From positions 558,001 through 622,000 of the forward strand of contig NZ_JAQZAJ010000003.1 of the NCBI RefSeq assembly GCF_028737195.1: a stretch of 64,000 bases of DNA. Direction: 5' to 3'. The translations under genes and the position numbers were made by a program. Positions 1 to 9,357 of the stretch are shown piece after piece. The notes below the pieces were generated by a model. The model saw nothing but the letters and a program-made list of their open reading frames with translations, ran no database searches and was not told where the DNA came from. Position 1 is the stretch's first letter. Every line of letters begins with the position of its first letter. This DNA comes from Pseudovibrio exalbescens. Lineage in GTDB: Bacteria; Pseudomonadota; Alphaproteobacteria; Rhizobiales; Stappiaceae.

Positions 1-1
1 C

Positions 2-433
2 TTCGTGGTCAATGACCTTGTTCTGGTCGAGATGACTGATGACGGCATCCGCGTTGATCCGCGCAACCAGACTAAGGCAGCGCGTTCTATGTGGGGCATG
101 AGCCGTACAATGATCGCGAACCTTATCACTGGTGTGACATCTGGCTACGAAAAGAAGCTGGAAATCCAGGGTGTTGGTTACCGTGCCCAAGTTCAGGGTA
201 ATACACTGAATCTTGCTCTCGGTTTCTCCCATGATGTCAAGTTCGACATCCCTCAGGGAGTTAACATCGTTTGCCCTAAGCCTACCGAAATCGTTCTCAG
301 CGGTATCGATAAGCAGCAGATTGGACAGGTCGCAGCGAATATTCGCGAGTGGCGTCCACCTGAGCCATACAAGGGCAAGGGTATTCGATACGCGGATGAG
401 TTCATCGTCCGTAAGGAAGGCAAGAAGAAGTAA
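2..433 (+). CDS. rplF: 50S ribosomal protein L6, 3' part (5' end outside window)
   Basis: C-terminal 143 residues of L6, the large-subunit protein that binds 23S rRNA near the factor-binding site. The visible part carries the second L6 fold repeat and the conserved tail motif [13 protein letters not shown] ahead of a basic KEGKKK end. The reading frame is open to the window edge, so the start lies upstream. It is followed 11 bases later by rplR, as in the usual spc operon order, which supports the call. Confidence 0.97.
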   Translation, partial: FVVNDLVLVEMTDDGIRVDPRNQTKAARSMWGMSRTMIANLITGVTSGYEKKLEIQGVGYRAQVQGNTLNLALGFSHDVKFDIPQGVNIVCPKPTEIVLSGIDKQQIGQVAANIREWRPPEPYKGKGIRYADEFIVRKEGKKK

Positions 434-444
434 CGGAACCGATC

Positions 445-801
445 ATGGCGAACAATCAATTCGAACGTCGTCGCGCTCGCGTCCGCCGTTCGTTAAAAAA
501 GGTAGCGAATGGACGTCCTCGTCTGTCCGTTTTCCGCTCGTCCAAGCAGATTTATGCTCAGATCATCGACGATGCGCAGGGTAAGACCCTGGCAGCTGCG
601 TCCACGATCGAGAAGGACGTGAAGAGCTCCTTGAAGACCGGTGCTGACAAGGCTGCGGCCGAAGCAGTTGGCAAGCTGATCGCTGAACGTGCGATTGCTG
701 CAGGTGTCAAGGATGTCGTGTTTGATCGTGGCGGTTATCTGTTCCACGGCCGTGTTAAGGCCCTGGCGGATGCTGCTCGTGAAGGCGGCCTGAATTTCTG
801 A
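445..801 (+). CDS. rplR: 50S ribosomal protein L18
   Basis: L18 binds 5S rRNA and carries it into the large subunit. The 118-residue length is normal. The basic N-terminus ([14 protein letters not shown]) and the motifs [16 protein letters not shown] and [20 protein letters not shown] are characteristic; the last is the 5S contact region. The ATG lies directly after rplF and the gene belongs to the spc operon. Confidence 0.98.
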   Translation: MANNQFERRRARVRRSLKKVANGRPRLSVFRSSKQIYAQIIDDAQGKTLAAASTIEKDVKSSLKTGADKAAAEAVGKLIAERAIAAGVKDVVFDRGGYLFHGRVKALADAAREGGLNF

Positions 802-842
802 TCTGCATCTAACGATGCAAAGAGAGAACGGAAGACGATAAT

Positions 843-1406
843 ATGGCGAGACAGGACAACCGGGATCGCGAAGAGCGCGACAGCGAATTTGTCGATAAGC
901 TCGTTCACATCAACCGTGTCGCAAAAGTGGTCAAGGGCGGTCGTCGCTTTGGCTTTGCTGCGCTGGTTGTTGTTGGAGACCAGAAGGGCCGTGTAGGCTT
1001 TGGTCACGGTAAGGCCCGCGAAGTACCTGAGGCAATCCGCAAGGCAACTGAAGCTGCCAAGCGGTCTATGATCCGGGTACCACTTCGTGAAGGTCGTACC
1101 CTTCACCACGACGTTGAAGGCCGTCACGGCGCAGGCAAGGTCATGATGCGTGCAGCACCTGCGGGTACTGGTATCATCGCAGGTGGTCCAATGCGTGCTG
1201 TGTTCGAAACGCTCGGCGTTCAGGACGTGGTTGCAAAATCAACTGGCACTTCTAACCCGTACAACATGGTTCGTGCGACGTTTGAAGCGCTGAAGAAGGA
1301 AGACAGCCCACGTTCAGTTGCGGCACGTCGCGGCCTCAAGGTTTCTACCATTCAGGCTCGTCGTCGCGACAACGACGAAGCGGCAGCGGCTCCTTCCGAG
1401 GGTTAA
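843..1406 (+). CDS. rpsE: 30S ribosomal protein S5
   Basis: S5 sits at the mRNA entry side and contributes to decoding accuracy; changes in its loop near residues 20-30 give spectinomycin resistance in other bacteria. The protein has 187 residues. The N-terminal double-stranded-RNA-binding fold starts at [18 protein letters not shown] (about residues 29-46) and the C-terminal half carries [15 protein letters not shown]. An alpha-proteobacterial tail of about 15 residues rich in Arg, Asp and Ala follows. Position between rplR and rpmD is standard. Confidence 0.98.
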   Translation: MARQDNRDREERDSEFVDKLVHINRVAKVVKGGRRFGFAALVVVGDQKGRVGFGHGKAREVPEAIRKATEAAKRSMIRVPLREGRTLHHDVEGRHGAGKVMMRAAPAGTGIIAGGPMRAVFETLGVQDVVAKSTGTSNPYNMVRATFEALKKEDSPRSVAARRGLKVSTIQARRRDNDEAAAAPSEG

Positions 1407-1450
1407 TCCTCGGTAGGGATCCGTCTTAGACATGAACAAGGGTTAGTGTC

Positions 1451-1642
1451 ATGGCGAATGAAAAGACCGTAACGGTCGAACAGATCGGCAGCCCGCTGCG
1501 CCGTCCTGCTGATCAGCGCGCAACGCTGATCGGCCTTGGACTGAACAAGATGCACCGTCGTCGCACCCTGAAGGATACTCCTGAAGTGCGCGGCATGATC
1601 CGTAAGGTTCAGCATCTCGTTCGTATCGTTGACGAAGCGTAA
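1451..1642 (+). CDS. rpmD: 50S ribosomal protein L30
   Basis: Short-form bacterial L30 of 63 residues, a small two-helix/three-strand 23S rRNA-binding protein. The family pattern is visible as [20 protein letters not shown] at the start and [20 protein letters not shown] in the middle. Lies between rpsE and rplO in the spc operon. Confidence 0.97.
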   Translation: MANEKTVTVEQIGSPLRRPADQRATLIGLGLNKMHRRRTLKDTPEVRGMIRKVQHLVRIVDEA

Positions 1643-1663
1643 CGAGAGCCGGGAGAAAAACAG

Positions 1664-2134
1664 ATGAAACTTAACGAACTCCGGGACAATCCGGGTGCTG
1701 TTAAGGACCGTACCCGCGTAGGACGCGGTATCGGTTCCGGCAAGGGCAAGACCGGCGGCCGTGGTGTTAAAGGTCAGAAGTCCCGTTCAGGTGTAGCCAT
1801 TAAGGGCTTCGAAGGTGGTCAGATGCCATTGCATCGCCGTCTTCCAAAGCGCGGCTTCACCAATATCTTTGCCAAGGACTTCAACGTAGTGTCCTTGGGC
1901 CGTGTTCAGACTGCAATCGAAGCGGGCAAGCTTGATGCTTCCGCACCGGTCACAGTTGAAACACTTAAAGCAGCAGGCGTTGTCAAGCGCGTACGGGACG
2001 GTGTCCGTCTCCTCGCAGACGGCGAACTCAAAACTGCTGTGACTTTCGAAATTGCTGGCGCTTCCAAGACTGCTGTTGAAGCAGTTGAGAAGGCAGGCGG
2101 CAAGGTCGTAATCAAGGGAGCTAAGGCCGAATAG
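1664..2134 (+). CDS. rplO: 50S ribosomal protein L15
   Basis: L15 is an early large-subunit assembly protein. The 156-residue product has the Gly-rich extended N-terminus typical of L15 ([20 protein letters not shown], about residues 19-38) and [18 protein letters not shown] after it. The ATG follows a GGGAGAAA-type ribosome-binding site. Its stop codon lies inside a hairpin followed by eight T residues, which could reduce transcription into secY. Confidence 0.98.
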   Translation: MKLNELRDNPGAVKDRTRVGRGIGSGKGKTGGRGVKGQKSRSGVAIKGFEGGQMPLHRRLPKRGFTNIFAKDFNVVSLGRVQTAIEAGKLDASAPVTVETLKAAGVVKRVRDGVRLLADGELKTAVTFEIAGASKTAVEAVEKAGGKVVIKGAKAE

Positions 2135-2151
2135 GCCTTGCTCTTTTTTTT
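2122..2151 (+). terminator. terminator/attenuator-like hairpin on the rplO stop codon
   Basis: AAGGCC (2123-2128), a five-base loop, GGCCTT (2134-2139), then CTC and eight T. This is intrinsic-terminator architecture, yet secY follows within 30 bases without an obvious separate promoter, so partial termination is more likely than a full stop. Confidence 0.6.
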
Positions 2152-2179
2152 GGTGTATCCAAACTGACCGGAGCGCGGA

Positions 2180-3517
2180 ATGGCATCTGCTGCCGAGCAA
2201 CTTGCTTCAAATCTAAACTTTTCTGCCTTTGCCAAGGCCGAGGAACTCAAGAAGCGCATTTGGTTCACACTGGGTGCGCTTTTGGTGTATCGGTTCGGTA
2301 CTTACATACCGCTTCCCGGTATTGATCCAGAAGCGCTTGCACAGGTTTTTGGTCAGGCACAGACTGGCATCATCGGCCTGTTCAATATGTTCTCCGGCGG
2401 CGCCGTGGAACGTATGGCGATCTTCGCTCTTGGCATCATGCCGTACATCTCTGCTTCCATTATCATTCAGCTGATGACTTCCGTTGTTCCTTCTTTGGAG
2501 CAAATGAAGAAGGAAGGGGAGAGCGGCCGGAAAAAGATGAACCAGTATACCCGATACGGTACGGTGATCCTGGCAACCTTCCAGGCCTACGGTATCTCCG
2601 TTGGTCTTGAGGCGGCCAATGTGGTTCAGGACCCGGGTATGTTCTTCCGCATCTCCGCTGTGATTACGCTTGTTGGCGGTACCATGTTCCTGATGTGGCT
2701 GGGTGAACAGATCACCTCACGTGGCGTTGGTAACGGTATTTCGCTGATCATCTTTGCGGGTATTGTTGCGGGTCTGCCGTCTGCGATTGCTTCCACTTTG
2801 GAACTCGGTCGTCAGGGCGCGCTTGCAACTCCAATCATTCTGGCAGTTATCATTCTGTCCATCGTTGTAATTGCGATCATCGTGTTCATGGAACGTGCCC
2901 AACGGCGCCTCCTGATCCAGTATCCAAGAAGGCAGCATGGCAACAAGCTTTATGAAGGCAATACCTCATTCCTTCCGCTGAAGCTGAATACCGCCGGTGT
3001 GATTCCTCCAATTTTTGCGTCATCTCTTCTTCTCGTTCCAGCGACGCTTTCCAGCTTCCAAGGAGCTGATGCTTCCGGTGGTAACGAGTGGCTGACGACC
3101 ATTACGGCTCTTCTGGGTCATGGTCAGCCAGCTTACATGGTGCTTTATGCGGCGCTTATCATCTTCTTCTGTTTCTTCTATACGGCGATTGTCTTCAATC
3201 CGTCCGATACAGCAGACAACCTGAAGAAGCATGGCGGCTTCATTCCGGGCATCCGTCCGGGGGAGCGTACCGCAGAATACATTGACCACGTTCTGACACG
3301 CATCACTGTGGTAGGCGCAATTTACATCACACTCGTTTGTTTGCTTCCAGAGTTCCTTATCTCTGCTACGGGCGTTCCATTCTATTTTGGTGGTACTTCC
3401 CTCTTGATTGTCGTTAGCGTAACAATGGACACTGTTTCACAGGTTCAGGGGCATCTGCTGGCGCATCAGTACGAAGGGCTCGTGAAGAAAACAAAGCTGA
3501 GGGGGAAACGTAAATGA
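2180..3517 (+). CDS. secY: preprotein translocase subunit SecY
   Basis: Central channel subunit of the SecYEG translocon, which passes unfolded proteins across or into the inner membrane. The 445-residue product has ten predicted membrane segments. Diagnostic stretches include [16 protein letters not shown] after TM1 (plug region), [16 protein letters not shown] in TM2, [14 protein letters not shown] and the cytoplasmic loop Arg/Lys cluster [11 protein letters not shown]. It overlaps adk by four bases (ATGA), showing translational coupling. Confidence 0.98.
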   Translation: MASAAEQLASNLNFSAFAKAEELKKRIWFTLGALLVYRFGTYIPLPGIDPEALAQVFGQAQTGIIGLFNMFSGGAVERMAIFALGIMPYISASIIIQLMTSVVPSLEQMKKEGESGRKKMNQYTRYGTVILATFQAYGISVGLEAANVVQDPGMFFRISAVITLVGGTMFLMWLGEQITSRGVGNGISLIIFAGIVAGLPSAIASTLELGRQGALATPIILAVIILSIVVIAIIVFMERAQRRLLIQYPRRQHGNKLYEGNTSFLPLKLNTAGVIPPIFASSLLLVPATLSSFQGADASGGNEWLTTITALLGHGQPAYMVLYAALIIFFCFFYTAIVFNPSDTADNLKKHGGFIPGIRPGERTAEYIDHVLTRITVVGAIYITLVCLLPEFLISATGVPFYFGGTSLLIVVSVTMDTVSQVQGHLLAHQYEGLVKKTKLRGKRK

Positions 3518-4080
3518 GGCTTATTCTGTTAGGCCCTCCAGGTGCGGGCAAGGGCACGCAGGCGGCTCGACTGGTCGAAAAGCACGGCATTGTCCAGCTT
3601 TCTACCGGTGACATGCTTCGCGCGGCCGTCGCTGCAGGGACGGAAGTTGGCCTTCAGGTCAAAGACGTTCTTGATCGCGGTGACCTTGTGTCTGACGATT
3701 TGATCTCCAAGATCATTTCCGAGCGCATCGAAGAACCTGATTGTGCGAATGGGTTTATCCTTGATGGTTTCCCGCGCACCATTGCCCAGGCAGACGCATT
3801 GGCAGACATCCTTTCTGACAAGGCCATCAAGCTTGAAGGCGTTGTTCAACTGGTCGTCGATGAAAAGATCCTTCTGGAACGTATCGAAAAGCGTGCTCGT
3901 GAGAGTGCCGAGGTTCGTTCCGATGACAACGCTGAGGCGCTGAAGAAGCGTCTCGCCGTTTACAATGAACAAACCGCTCCGCTCGTGGACTACTACGAGC
4001 AGCGCGGCATGCTCAAGAAGGTTGACGGAATGCGTTCCGTCGAAGAGGTCGCATCTCAGATTGATGCAGCTCTTTCTTAA
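3514..4080 (+). CDS. adk: adenylate kinase
   Basis: Catalyses ATP + AMP to 2 ADP. The P-loop is [10 protein letters not shown] at residues 7-16, the AMP-binding stretch is STGDMLRAA and the GFPRT motif is present ([11 protein letters not shown], about 84-94). At 188 residues this is the short-LID form: the zinc-type LID insertion between the FPRT motif and the C-terminal helix is missing, as in many alphaproteobacteria. The start overlaps the secY stop. A strong hairpin 64 bases after the stop probably ends the transcript. Confidence 0.97.
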   Translation: MRLILLGPPGAGKGTQAARLVEKHGIVQLSTGDMLRAAVAAGTEVGLQVKDVLDRGDLVSDDLISKIISERIEEPDCANGFILDGFPRTIAQADALADILSDKAIKLEGVVQLVVDEKILLERIEKRARESAEVRSDDNAEALKKRLAVYNEQTAPLVDYYEQRGMLKKVDGMRSVEEVASQIDAALS

Positions 4081-4143
4081 CGCGGATTAATATCTGCGGA
4101 ATTTCATGTCAGCGCTTGCGTTGGCACTTGGAATACAGTAAAG

Positions 4144-4183
4144 ACCGGCGCACATCGATGAATTTTCGATTTGCGCCGGTTTT
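4144..4183 (+). terminator. terminator-like hairpin between adk and rpsM
   Basis: ACCGGCGCA-c-ATCGA pairs with TCGAT-t-TGCGCCGGT around a seven-base loop, followed by TTT. A 14-bp stem with a matched internal C/T pair of unpaired bases. It separates the spc genes from the alpha-operon genes. Confidence 0.6.
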
Positions 4184-4294
4184 CCTTGGGAAACCGGGGT
4201 AACTTTTTGCTGTCTACAGTCATATCGTTCGCGAGTGGCTGGACAGAAATTAGGAGAGGGGACGATGGTCGTTTCCTCGTAAAGGAGAAGTAAC

Positions 4295-4663
4295 GTGGCC
4301 CGTATTGCTGGCGTCAACATTCCGACGAACAAGCGCACCCTGATTGCGCTGCAGTACATTCACGGTATTGGCCCGAAGTTCGCGCAGGAGATTCTCGACA
4401 AGGTCGGTATCGCTGCAACATCTCGCGTCAATGAACTTTCGGACGCTGACGTCCTGAAGATCCGTGAAACGATCGATGCTGACTACCTCGTAGAAGGTGA
4501 TCTGCGTCGTGAAACAGCGATGAACATCAAGCGTCTGATGGACCTTGGTTGCTACCGTGGCCTGCGCCACCGTCGTGGCCTGCCGGTTCGCGGTCAGCGC
4601 ACCCACACGAACGCACGCACCCGTAAGGGTCCTGCGAAGGCGATCGCTGGTAAGAAGAAGTAA
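4295..4663 (+). CDS. rpsM: 30S ribosomal protein S13
   Basis: S13 lies in the small-subunit head and contacts the P-site tRNA and the large subunit (bridges B1a/B1b). The 122-residue protein has the helix-two-turns-helix region ([13 protein letters not shown]) and the basic signature [20 protein letters not shown] near the C-terminus. A GTG start is chosen because AAAGGAGAA lies just upstream and the protein begins [10 protein letters not shown], the family start. First gene of the alpha operon. Confidence 0.98.
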   Translation: MARIAGVNIPTNKRTLIALQYIHGIGPKFAQEILDKVGIAATSRVNELSDADVLKIRETIDADYLVEGDLRRETAMNIKRLMDLGCYRGLRHRRGLPVRGQRTHTNARTRKGPAKAIAGKKK

Positions 4664-4730
4664 TTTCACCGGCGCTCGTCAGGTGGAGCCGCCGGTTGTT
4701 ACGGCGGTGTAGATATCAAAGGAAATAAGA

Positions 4731-5120
4731 ATGGCTAAGGATTCGACGCGTGTGCGTCGTCGCGAGCGGAAGAACATCACTTCCGGTATCGCGCATGTGA
4801 ACTCTACGTTCAACAATACCATGATCACCATTACCGATGCTCAGGGCAATGCGATCTCTTGGTCGTCTGCTGGCGCGCTCGGCTTTAAGGGTTCTCGTAA
4901 GTCTACCCCTTATGCCGCTCAGGTCGCAGCCGAAGACGCTGGTCGCAAGGCAGCCGAACACGGCATGCGTACCCTTGAGGTCGAAGTTCGTGGTCCTGGT
5001 TCAGGTCGTGAATCTGCTCTGCGTGCGTTGCAGGCCGGTGGTTTCGTCATTACGTCCATTCGCGACGTAACGCCGATCCCTCACAACGGTTGCCGTCCGC
5101 GCAAGCGTCGCCGCGTCTGA
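4731..5120 (+). CDS. rpsK: 30S ribosomal protein S11
   Basis: S11 forms part of the small-subunit platform near the Shine-Dalgarno helix. The 129-residue product has the family features [19 protein letters not shown], the [11 protein letters not shown] stretch and the C-terminal [18 protein letters not shown]. The ATG follows AAAGGAAATAAG. Located between rpsM and rpoA as expected. Confidence 0.98.
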   Translation: MAKDSTRVRRRERKNITSGIAHVNSTFNNTMITITDAQGNAISWSSAGALGFKGSRKSTPYAAQVAAEDAGRKAAEHGMRTLEVEVRGPGSGRESALRALQAGGFVITSIRDVTPIPHNGCRPRKRRRV

Positions 5121-5203
5121 CTTTTCGTCAGGCATGTTTTCAACCCATGGCAACGGATAGTTGGGCTTTTATGCTCCAACGAGATAGCCGAGGGGATTAG
5201 AAC

Positions 5204-6226
5204 GTGACAATTCAGAAAAACTGGCAAGAACTGATTAAACCAACCAAGCTGGACGTACGCCCTGGCGACGACCCGCGTTTCAAGGCTTCTGTGGTTGCAG
5301 AACCTCTTGAGCGTGGCTATGGTCTGACCCTTGGTAACGCTCTGCGCCGCATCCTGCTCAGCTCCCTTCAGGGTTCTGCAGTGACTGCGATCCAGATCGA
5401 TGGCGTTCTGCATGAGTTCTCTTCCATCCCTGGCGTTCGTGAAGATGTCACCGACATCATCCTGAACATCAAGGAAATCGCTCTGCGTATGGACAATGAA
5501 GGTCCAAAGCGCATGGTTCTGCGCAAGCAGGGTCCAGGTGCTGTTTATGCAGGCGACATTGAGACTGTTGGTGACGTTGAAGTTCTGAACCCTGACCTGC
5601 TGCTGTGTAACCTTGATGAGGGCGCCGAAGTTCGCATCGAGTTCACTGCAAACACTGGTAAGGGTTATGTTCCTGCAGCTGCAAACCGTCCGGAAGATGC
5701 GCCAATCGGCCTGATCCCGGTGGACAGCCTGTATTCACCAGTTAAGAAGGTAAGCTACAAGGTAGAGAACACCCGTGAAGGTCAGGTTCTCGACTATGAC
5801 AAGCTCACCCTGAACGTTGAAACCGATGGGTCCGTTGTCCCGGAAGATGCGATCGCTTATGCGGCCCGTATCCTTCAGGATCAGCTTTCCATCTTCGTGA
5901 ACTTCGAAGAGCCAACTCGTGAAGTTCAGGAAGAGACCGTTGCAGAACTGGCGTTCAACCCAGCACTGCTCAAGAAGGTTGATGAACTGGAACTGTCTGT
6001 ACGTTCTGCAAACTGCCTGAAGAACGACAACATCGTCTATATTGGTGATCTGATCCAGAAGACTGAAGCAGAAATGCTTCGCACACCGAACTTCGGTCGT
6101 AAGTCTCTGAATGAGATCAAAGAAGTTCTGGCGCAGATGGGTCTGCATCTCGGTATGGAAGTGGCAAACTGGCCACCTGAAAATATCGACGAGCTGGCTA
6201 AGCGCTACGAAGACCACCAGTATTAA
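5204..6226 (+). CDS. rpoA: DNA-directed RNA polymerase subunit alpha
   Basis: Alpha subunit dimerises to start RNA polymerase assembly; its C-terminal domain binds UP elements and activators. The 340-residue product has the N-terminal assembly domain with [20 protein letters not shown] (about residues 33-52) and the C-terminal domain with [17 protein letters not shown] and [20 protein letters not shown] start gives the usual length. A GC-rich hairpin without a T-tract lies between rpoA and rplQ and may stabilise the mRNA. Confidence 0.98.
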   Translation: MTIQKNWQELIKPTKLDVRPGDDPRFKASVVAEPLERGYGLTLGNALRRILLSSLQGSAVTAIQIDGVLHEFSSIPGVREDVTDIILNIKEIALRMDNEGPKRMVLRKQGPGAVYAGDIETVGDVEVLNPDLLLCNLDEGAEVRIEFTANTGKGYVPAAANRPEDAPIGLIPVDSLYSPVKKVSYKVENTREGQVLDYDKLTLNVETDGSVVPEDAIAYAARILQDQLSIFVNFEEPTREVQEETVAELAFNPALLKKVDELELSVRSANCLKNDNIVYIGDLIQKTEAEMLRTPNFGRKSLNEIKEVLAQMGLHLGMEVANWPPENIDELAKRYEDHQY

Positions 6227-6294
6227 GCTAAACGGGGCCCTCGGCCCCAAGTGGTCCGATGCGACCGCTGCGTAGTTAATTGAAGGAGAGGGCC

Positions 6295-6720
6295 ATGCGC
6301 CACGGAAAATCCGGCCGCAAGCTCAATCGGACGTCAAGCCACCGTAAGGCAATGTTTGCTAACATGGCTGCATCGCTCATCAAGCATGAGCAGATTGTAA
6401 CGACGCTTCCGAAGGCAAAAGAGCTGCGTCCAATTGCAGATAAACTCATCACTCTCGGAAAGCGTGGCGACCTCCACGCACGTCGTCAGGCGATCTCTCA
6501 GATCCGCGACGTTGCAATGGTTCGCAAGCTGTTCGACACTCTGGCAGAGCGCTACAAGGAACGTGAAGGTGGTTACACCCGCGTACTGAAGGCAGGCTTC
6601 CGTCATGGTGACAGTGCTCCAATGGCTGTGATCGAATTGGTCGATCGCGATGTTGAAGCACGCGGCGCTGAAGACCGTGCTCGCGTTGAAGCAGAAGAAG
6701 CTGCTGAAAACGCAGCATAA
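6295..6720 (+). CDS. rplQ: 50S ribosomal protein L17
   Basis: L17 is a 23S rRNA-binding protein near the exit tunnel. The ATG at the [17 protein letters not shown] stretch is the start, because it is the universal L17 N-terminus and GAAGGAGAGG lies at the right spacing; an in-frame TTG 15 bases upstream would place that ribosome-binding site inside the gene. The product has 141 residues with an acidic Ala/Glu-rich tail of about 20 residues. Last gene of the alpha operon, followed by a strong terminator. Confidence 0.98.
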   Translation: MRHGKSGRKLNRTSSHRKAMFANMAASLIKHEQIVTTLPKAKELRPIADKLITLGKRGDLHARRQAISQIRDVAMVRKLFDTLAERYKEREGGYTRVLKAGFRHGDSAPMAVIELVDRDVEARGAEDRARVEAEEAAENAA

Positions 6721-6746
6721 GGCTTTGCCGATATAAATTTAAAAAA

Positions 6747-6775
6747 GGCGTCTCCAGTGGAGGCGCCTTTTTTGT
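6747..6775 (+). terminator. intrinsic terminator of the alpha operon
   Basis: GGCGTCTCC, loop AGT, GGAGGCGCC (one G-T wobble), followed by TTTTTTG. Lies 26 bases after the rplQ stop. Confidence 0.85.
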
Positions 6776-6915
6776 TTGGTGCTTTTGATGTCCGAAGTCA
6801 GTTCAAGGCCTTATTCGGATTAGTGCGTATTTGCACGTAAAAGTTGAATACCTGTGTAATTTCAAGGCGTAGAGCCGCATTCCCGCAATATTGGTTAGAC
6901 GATTTAGCATTGGGT

Positions 6916-6930
6916 TTAAGCTTCGGTTAA
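6916..6930 (+). promoter_or_regulatory. perfect CtrA-type box (TTAA-N7-TTAA)
   Basis: TTAA-GCTTCGG-TTAA matches the full CtrA binding consensus known from Caulobacter and other alphaproteobacteria. It lies about 50 bases upstream of the first chemoreceptor start, close enough to overlap a -35 region. CtrA control of motility and chemotaxis genes is common in the class; binding here is inferred. Confidence 0.55.
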
Positions 6931-6980
6931 GCCTCAATCCCTAGTTTTTTCATACTTCAAAAATAGTGGGGCATTTTGCA

Positions 6981-9179
6981 ATGCGGGAGAGCGCGACGGA
7001 TTTAGGTGCTGGGGTTTCGGCCGCAGACCAAAATATGTTTCATCGGATAGGCGTTCGGTTGCCTATCATCATGGTGGGTTTGGCAATTGTCTCTAGTCTT
7101 GTGATTGGCTATTTGGCTTATCACAACGGACAGGCTTCTTTGACTGAGGCCAAACAGGGTGAGCTTGAGCTTCTGGCTGAGTCTCGCCGCAACTTGCTTG
7201 AGTTGCGAATGGGGCAGATTGAAGCCGACATCCTTCGCATGGCAAAGACCAATGCGATGGAAACGGTGATGAAGGATCTTCAAACCGCCTATCGCAATAT
7301 CGGCGAAGACCGCGACAGTGTTCTGTCTTTCTATCGTCCGGATGGGTCTAGTCTCGAGCAACGCGTGGAGATTACCGGGAACGGCAATTCGACCATGTAT
7401 TCCTGGCGGCATGCAGGCGTTCACGGCGATTTTGTAACAAGCTTCAAGAATGGCGGCTATGCCGACATCCTCGTCTTTAACAATGACGGTCACATCCTCT
7501 ACTCGGTAACAAAATCTGCAGAGTTGTTCCGTACAGCCGATGACGCTGCCATTTTGGAAAGTGGTTTGGGGCGTGCTTACACCGAGGCTGCACAAGCCGA
7601 GGATGGTACGGTGATCTTAAGCGATTACCAGCAGTATGGCTTGGCGAATGACACGCCATCACTCTTCATTGCCACCCCTGTCTTTATTGAAGGAATGGCA
7701 GGCACGAGCCGGGAAGGGGTCATCGTTGTCCGTCTCGACAGCGGTTTCTTTGACGCCATTCTGGCAGACCGTACCGGCTTGGGTGAGACTGGGCAGACCT
7801 ATCTGGTCTCCGACAGTGGTGAGATCTATTCCAATATGCCCCTGGCAAGTGAGCCGACGGCTCTAAGGCAGTCTATGCCGGAAGAAGCTTTGGCGGCGCT
7901 TTCTGGTTTTGACGCTTCAAGCAGCGCAACTGACCAAGGCTTAACGGTAGCTCAGGGCAAGTTCATTGTTGCGGCGCCACTATCGTTAGCTGGCTTCAAG
8001 GCTGCCGTGATCGCAGAAGCATCCGTGGCTGAGTCCCTGGCTGGTGTGTACGCGCTTGCTCAATCAATTGTCATCAGTTCCATCGTGGTTCTCTTGATCA
8101 TTGGTGTGATTGGCTACCTGTTTGCACGTCAGATCTCCGCGCCGCTCTCTCGTCTTGGTCGCACCCTGCGCAAGATCGAGGAAGGGGAGTTGGACATCGA
8201 GGTTCAGGAAGCAGGCCGCAAGGATGAGATCGGTGACATTGGTCGCGCAGTGCAGAACTTCCGTAATGGGCTGAAGCGGGCGCGCGAACTGGATGAAGAG
8301 CAGAAGCGCTCTCAAGCCGAGCGGATTGAGCGTGGTCAGTACATGGAAGAGCTGACGCGGAAGTTTGATCAGAGCGTACGAGAGATTCTCGGCTCTGTCA
8401 GTTCTGCCGGCAGCACCTTGCAGACCACGGCGCGCACAATGGCGAGCATGTCTGAGCGTACCAATGCGGAAGCCCAGACCGTATCCTCTGCTTCCGAGCA
8501 GTCCTTGGTCAATCTCCAGGCCGTTGCTGGAGCTGCCGAAGAGTTGTCTGCAACTGTCGGCGAAATTGACCGCGAAGTTCGCCGGTCAGCAGATGTATCT
8601 GCCGAAGCAAAGCAAATGGCGGTTGATGCGGAAGGCTCTGTAAACGGCCTTCTGGAGGCGGCGCAGCGCATCGGTGAGGTTGTTTCGATCATCAATGACA
8701 TTGCAGATCAGACCAACCTTCTGGCGCTGAATGCCACCATTGAAGCAGCGCGGGCAGGAGAAGCCGGTAAGGGCTTTGCCGTTGTGGCTGCTGAGGTCAA
8801 GGGCCTGGCGAACCAGACGGGGCAAGCAACTGGCGAGATCGGTGTGCAGATTCAGGCGGTACAGGCTGAAACTGAAAAGGCCGTGATGGCGATCAAGGAA
8901 ATCTCTCAGGTCATTGGCACCATCAACGAGGTTTCAACGGCCATTGCCGGTGCGATTGAGGAGCAGGCGGCAACAGCCACCGATATCTCAAGCAACATTC
9001 AGCAGGTCACGGCTGGCTCCATGGAAGTAACGCAGTCCATCACCAAGGTAAGCTCAATTGCAGGGGACACAGGTACGGAAGCTGAGAATGTGCTATCTGC
9101 CTCCAATAACCTTACTGAGCAATCCGAGGCACTGCGCGGTCTTGTGGAGGACTATCTCAACGACATCCGTGTGGCCTGA
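6981..9179 (+). CDS. methyl-accepting chemotaxis protein (Cache-HAMP-MCP)
   Basis: Transmembrane chemoreceptor that signals to CheA/CheW. From the ATG the product has 732 residues: TM1 about 27-47, a periplasmic domain of roughly 310 residues with a Cache-like pattern ([18 protein letters not shown] and later [15 protein letters not shown]), TM2 about 362-384, HAMP about 386-440, and the cytoplasmic signalling domain. The conserved hairpin tip ([20 protein letters not shown], about 573-592) is intact. No C-terminal CheR-binding pentapeptide is visible. An upstream in-frame GTG is possible, but GTGGGG reads better as the ribosome-binding site. The ligand cannot be told from sequence. A CtrA-type box lies just upstream. 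Confidence 0.93.
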   Translation: MRESATDLGAGVSAADQNMFHRIGVRLPIIMVGLAIVSSLVIGYLAYHNGQASLTEAKQGELELLAESRRNLLELRMGQIEADILRMAKTNAMETVMKDLQTAYRNIGEDRDSVLSFYRPDGSSLEQRVEITGNGNSTMYSWRHAGVHGDFVTSFKNGGYADILVFNNDGHILYSVTKSAELFRTADDAAILESGLGRAYTEAAQAEDGTVILSDYQQYGLANDTPSLFIATPVFIEGMAGTSREGVIVVRLDSGFFDAILADRTGLGETGQTYLVSDSGEIYSNMPLASEPTALRQSMPEEALAALSGFDASSSATDQGLTVAQGKFIVAAPLSLAGFKAAVIAEASVAESLAGVYALAQSIVISSIVVLLIIGVIGYLFARQISAPLSRLGRTLRKIEEGELDIEVQEAGRKDEIGDIGRAVQNFRNGLKRARELDEEQKRSQAERIERGQYMEELTRKFDQSVREILGSVSSAGSTLQTTARTMASMSERTNAEAQTVSSASEQSLVNLQAVAGAAEELSATVGEIDREVRRSADVSAEAKQMAVDAEGSVNGLLEAAQRIGEVVSIINDIADQTNLLALNATIEAARAGEAGKGFAVVAAEVKGLANQTGQATGEIGVQIQAVQAETEKAVMAIKEISQVIGTINEVSTAIAGAIEEQAATATDISSNIQQVTAGSMEVTQSITKVSSIAGDTGTEAENVLSASNNLTEQSEALRGLVEDYLNDIRVA

Positions 9180-9216
9180 CCAAGCCTCAGTGATTGCTTT
9201 GAGTTTGATCTAGTTG

Positions 9217-9243
9217 AAACCCGCGCCCACCAGCGCGGGTTTT
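9217..9243 (+). terminator. intrinsic terminator between the two chemoreceptor genes
   Basis: AAACCCGCGC, loop CCACCA, GCGCGGGTTT: a perfect 10-bp stem with a short T-run. It implies that the second receptor has its own promoter. Confidence 0.75.
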
Positions 9244-9357
9244 GCATATCAAGCGTGCATTTGTGCCTTTCCTTTCACCAAAGGTGGTAGGCCGACATTT
9301 ACACTCTGTTTAGCTTTTCCATGGGTACACTGCCCCCGAAAAATTACGGAGGGGATT

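Noticed and set aside
213-584. Long frames overlapping ribosomal protein genes in other phases
   Set aside because: They are by-products of the strong codon bias of ribosomal genes; the proteins lack domains and the true genes fully cover the region.
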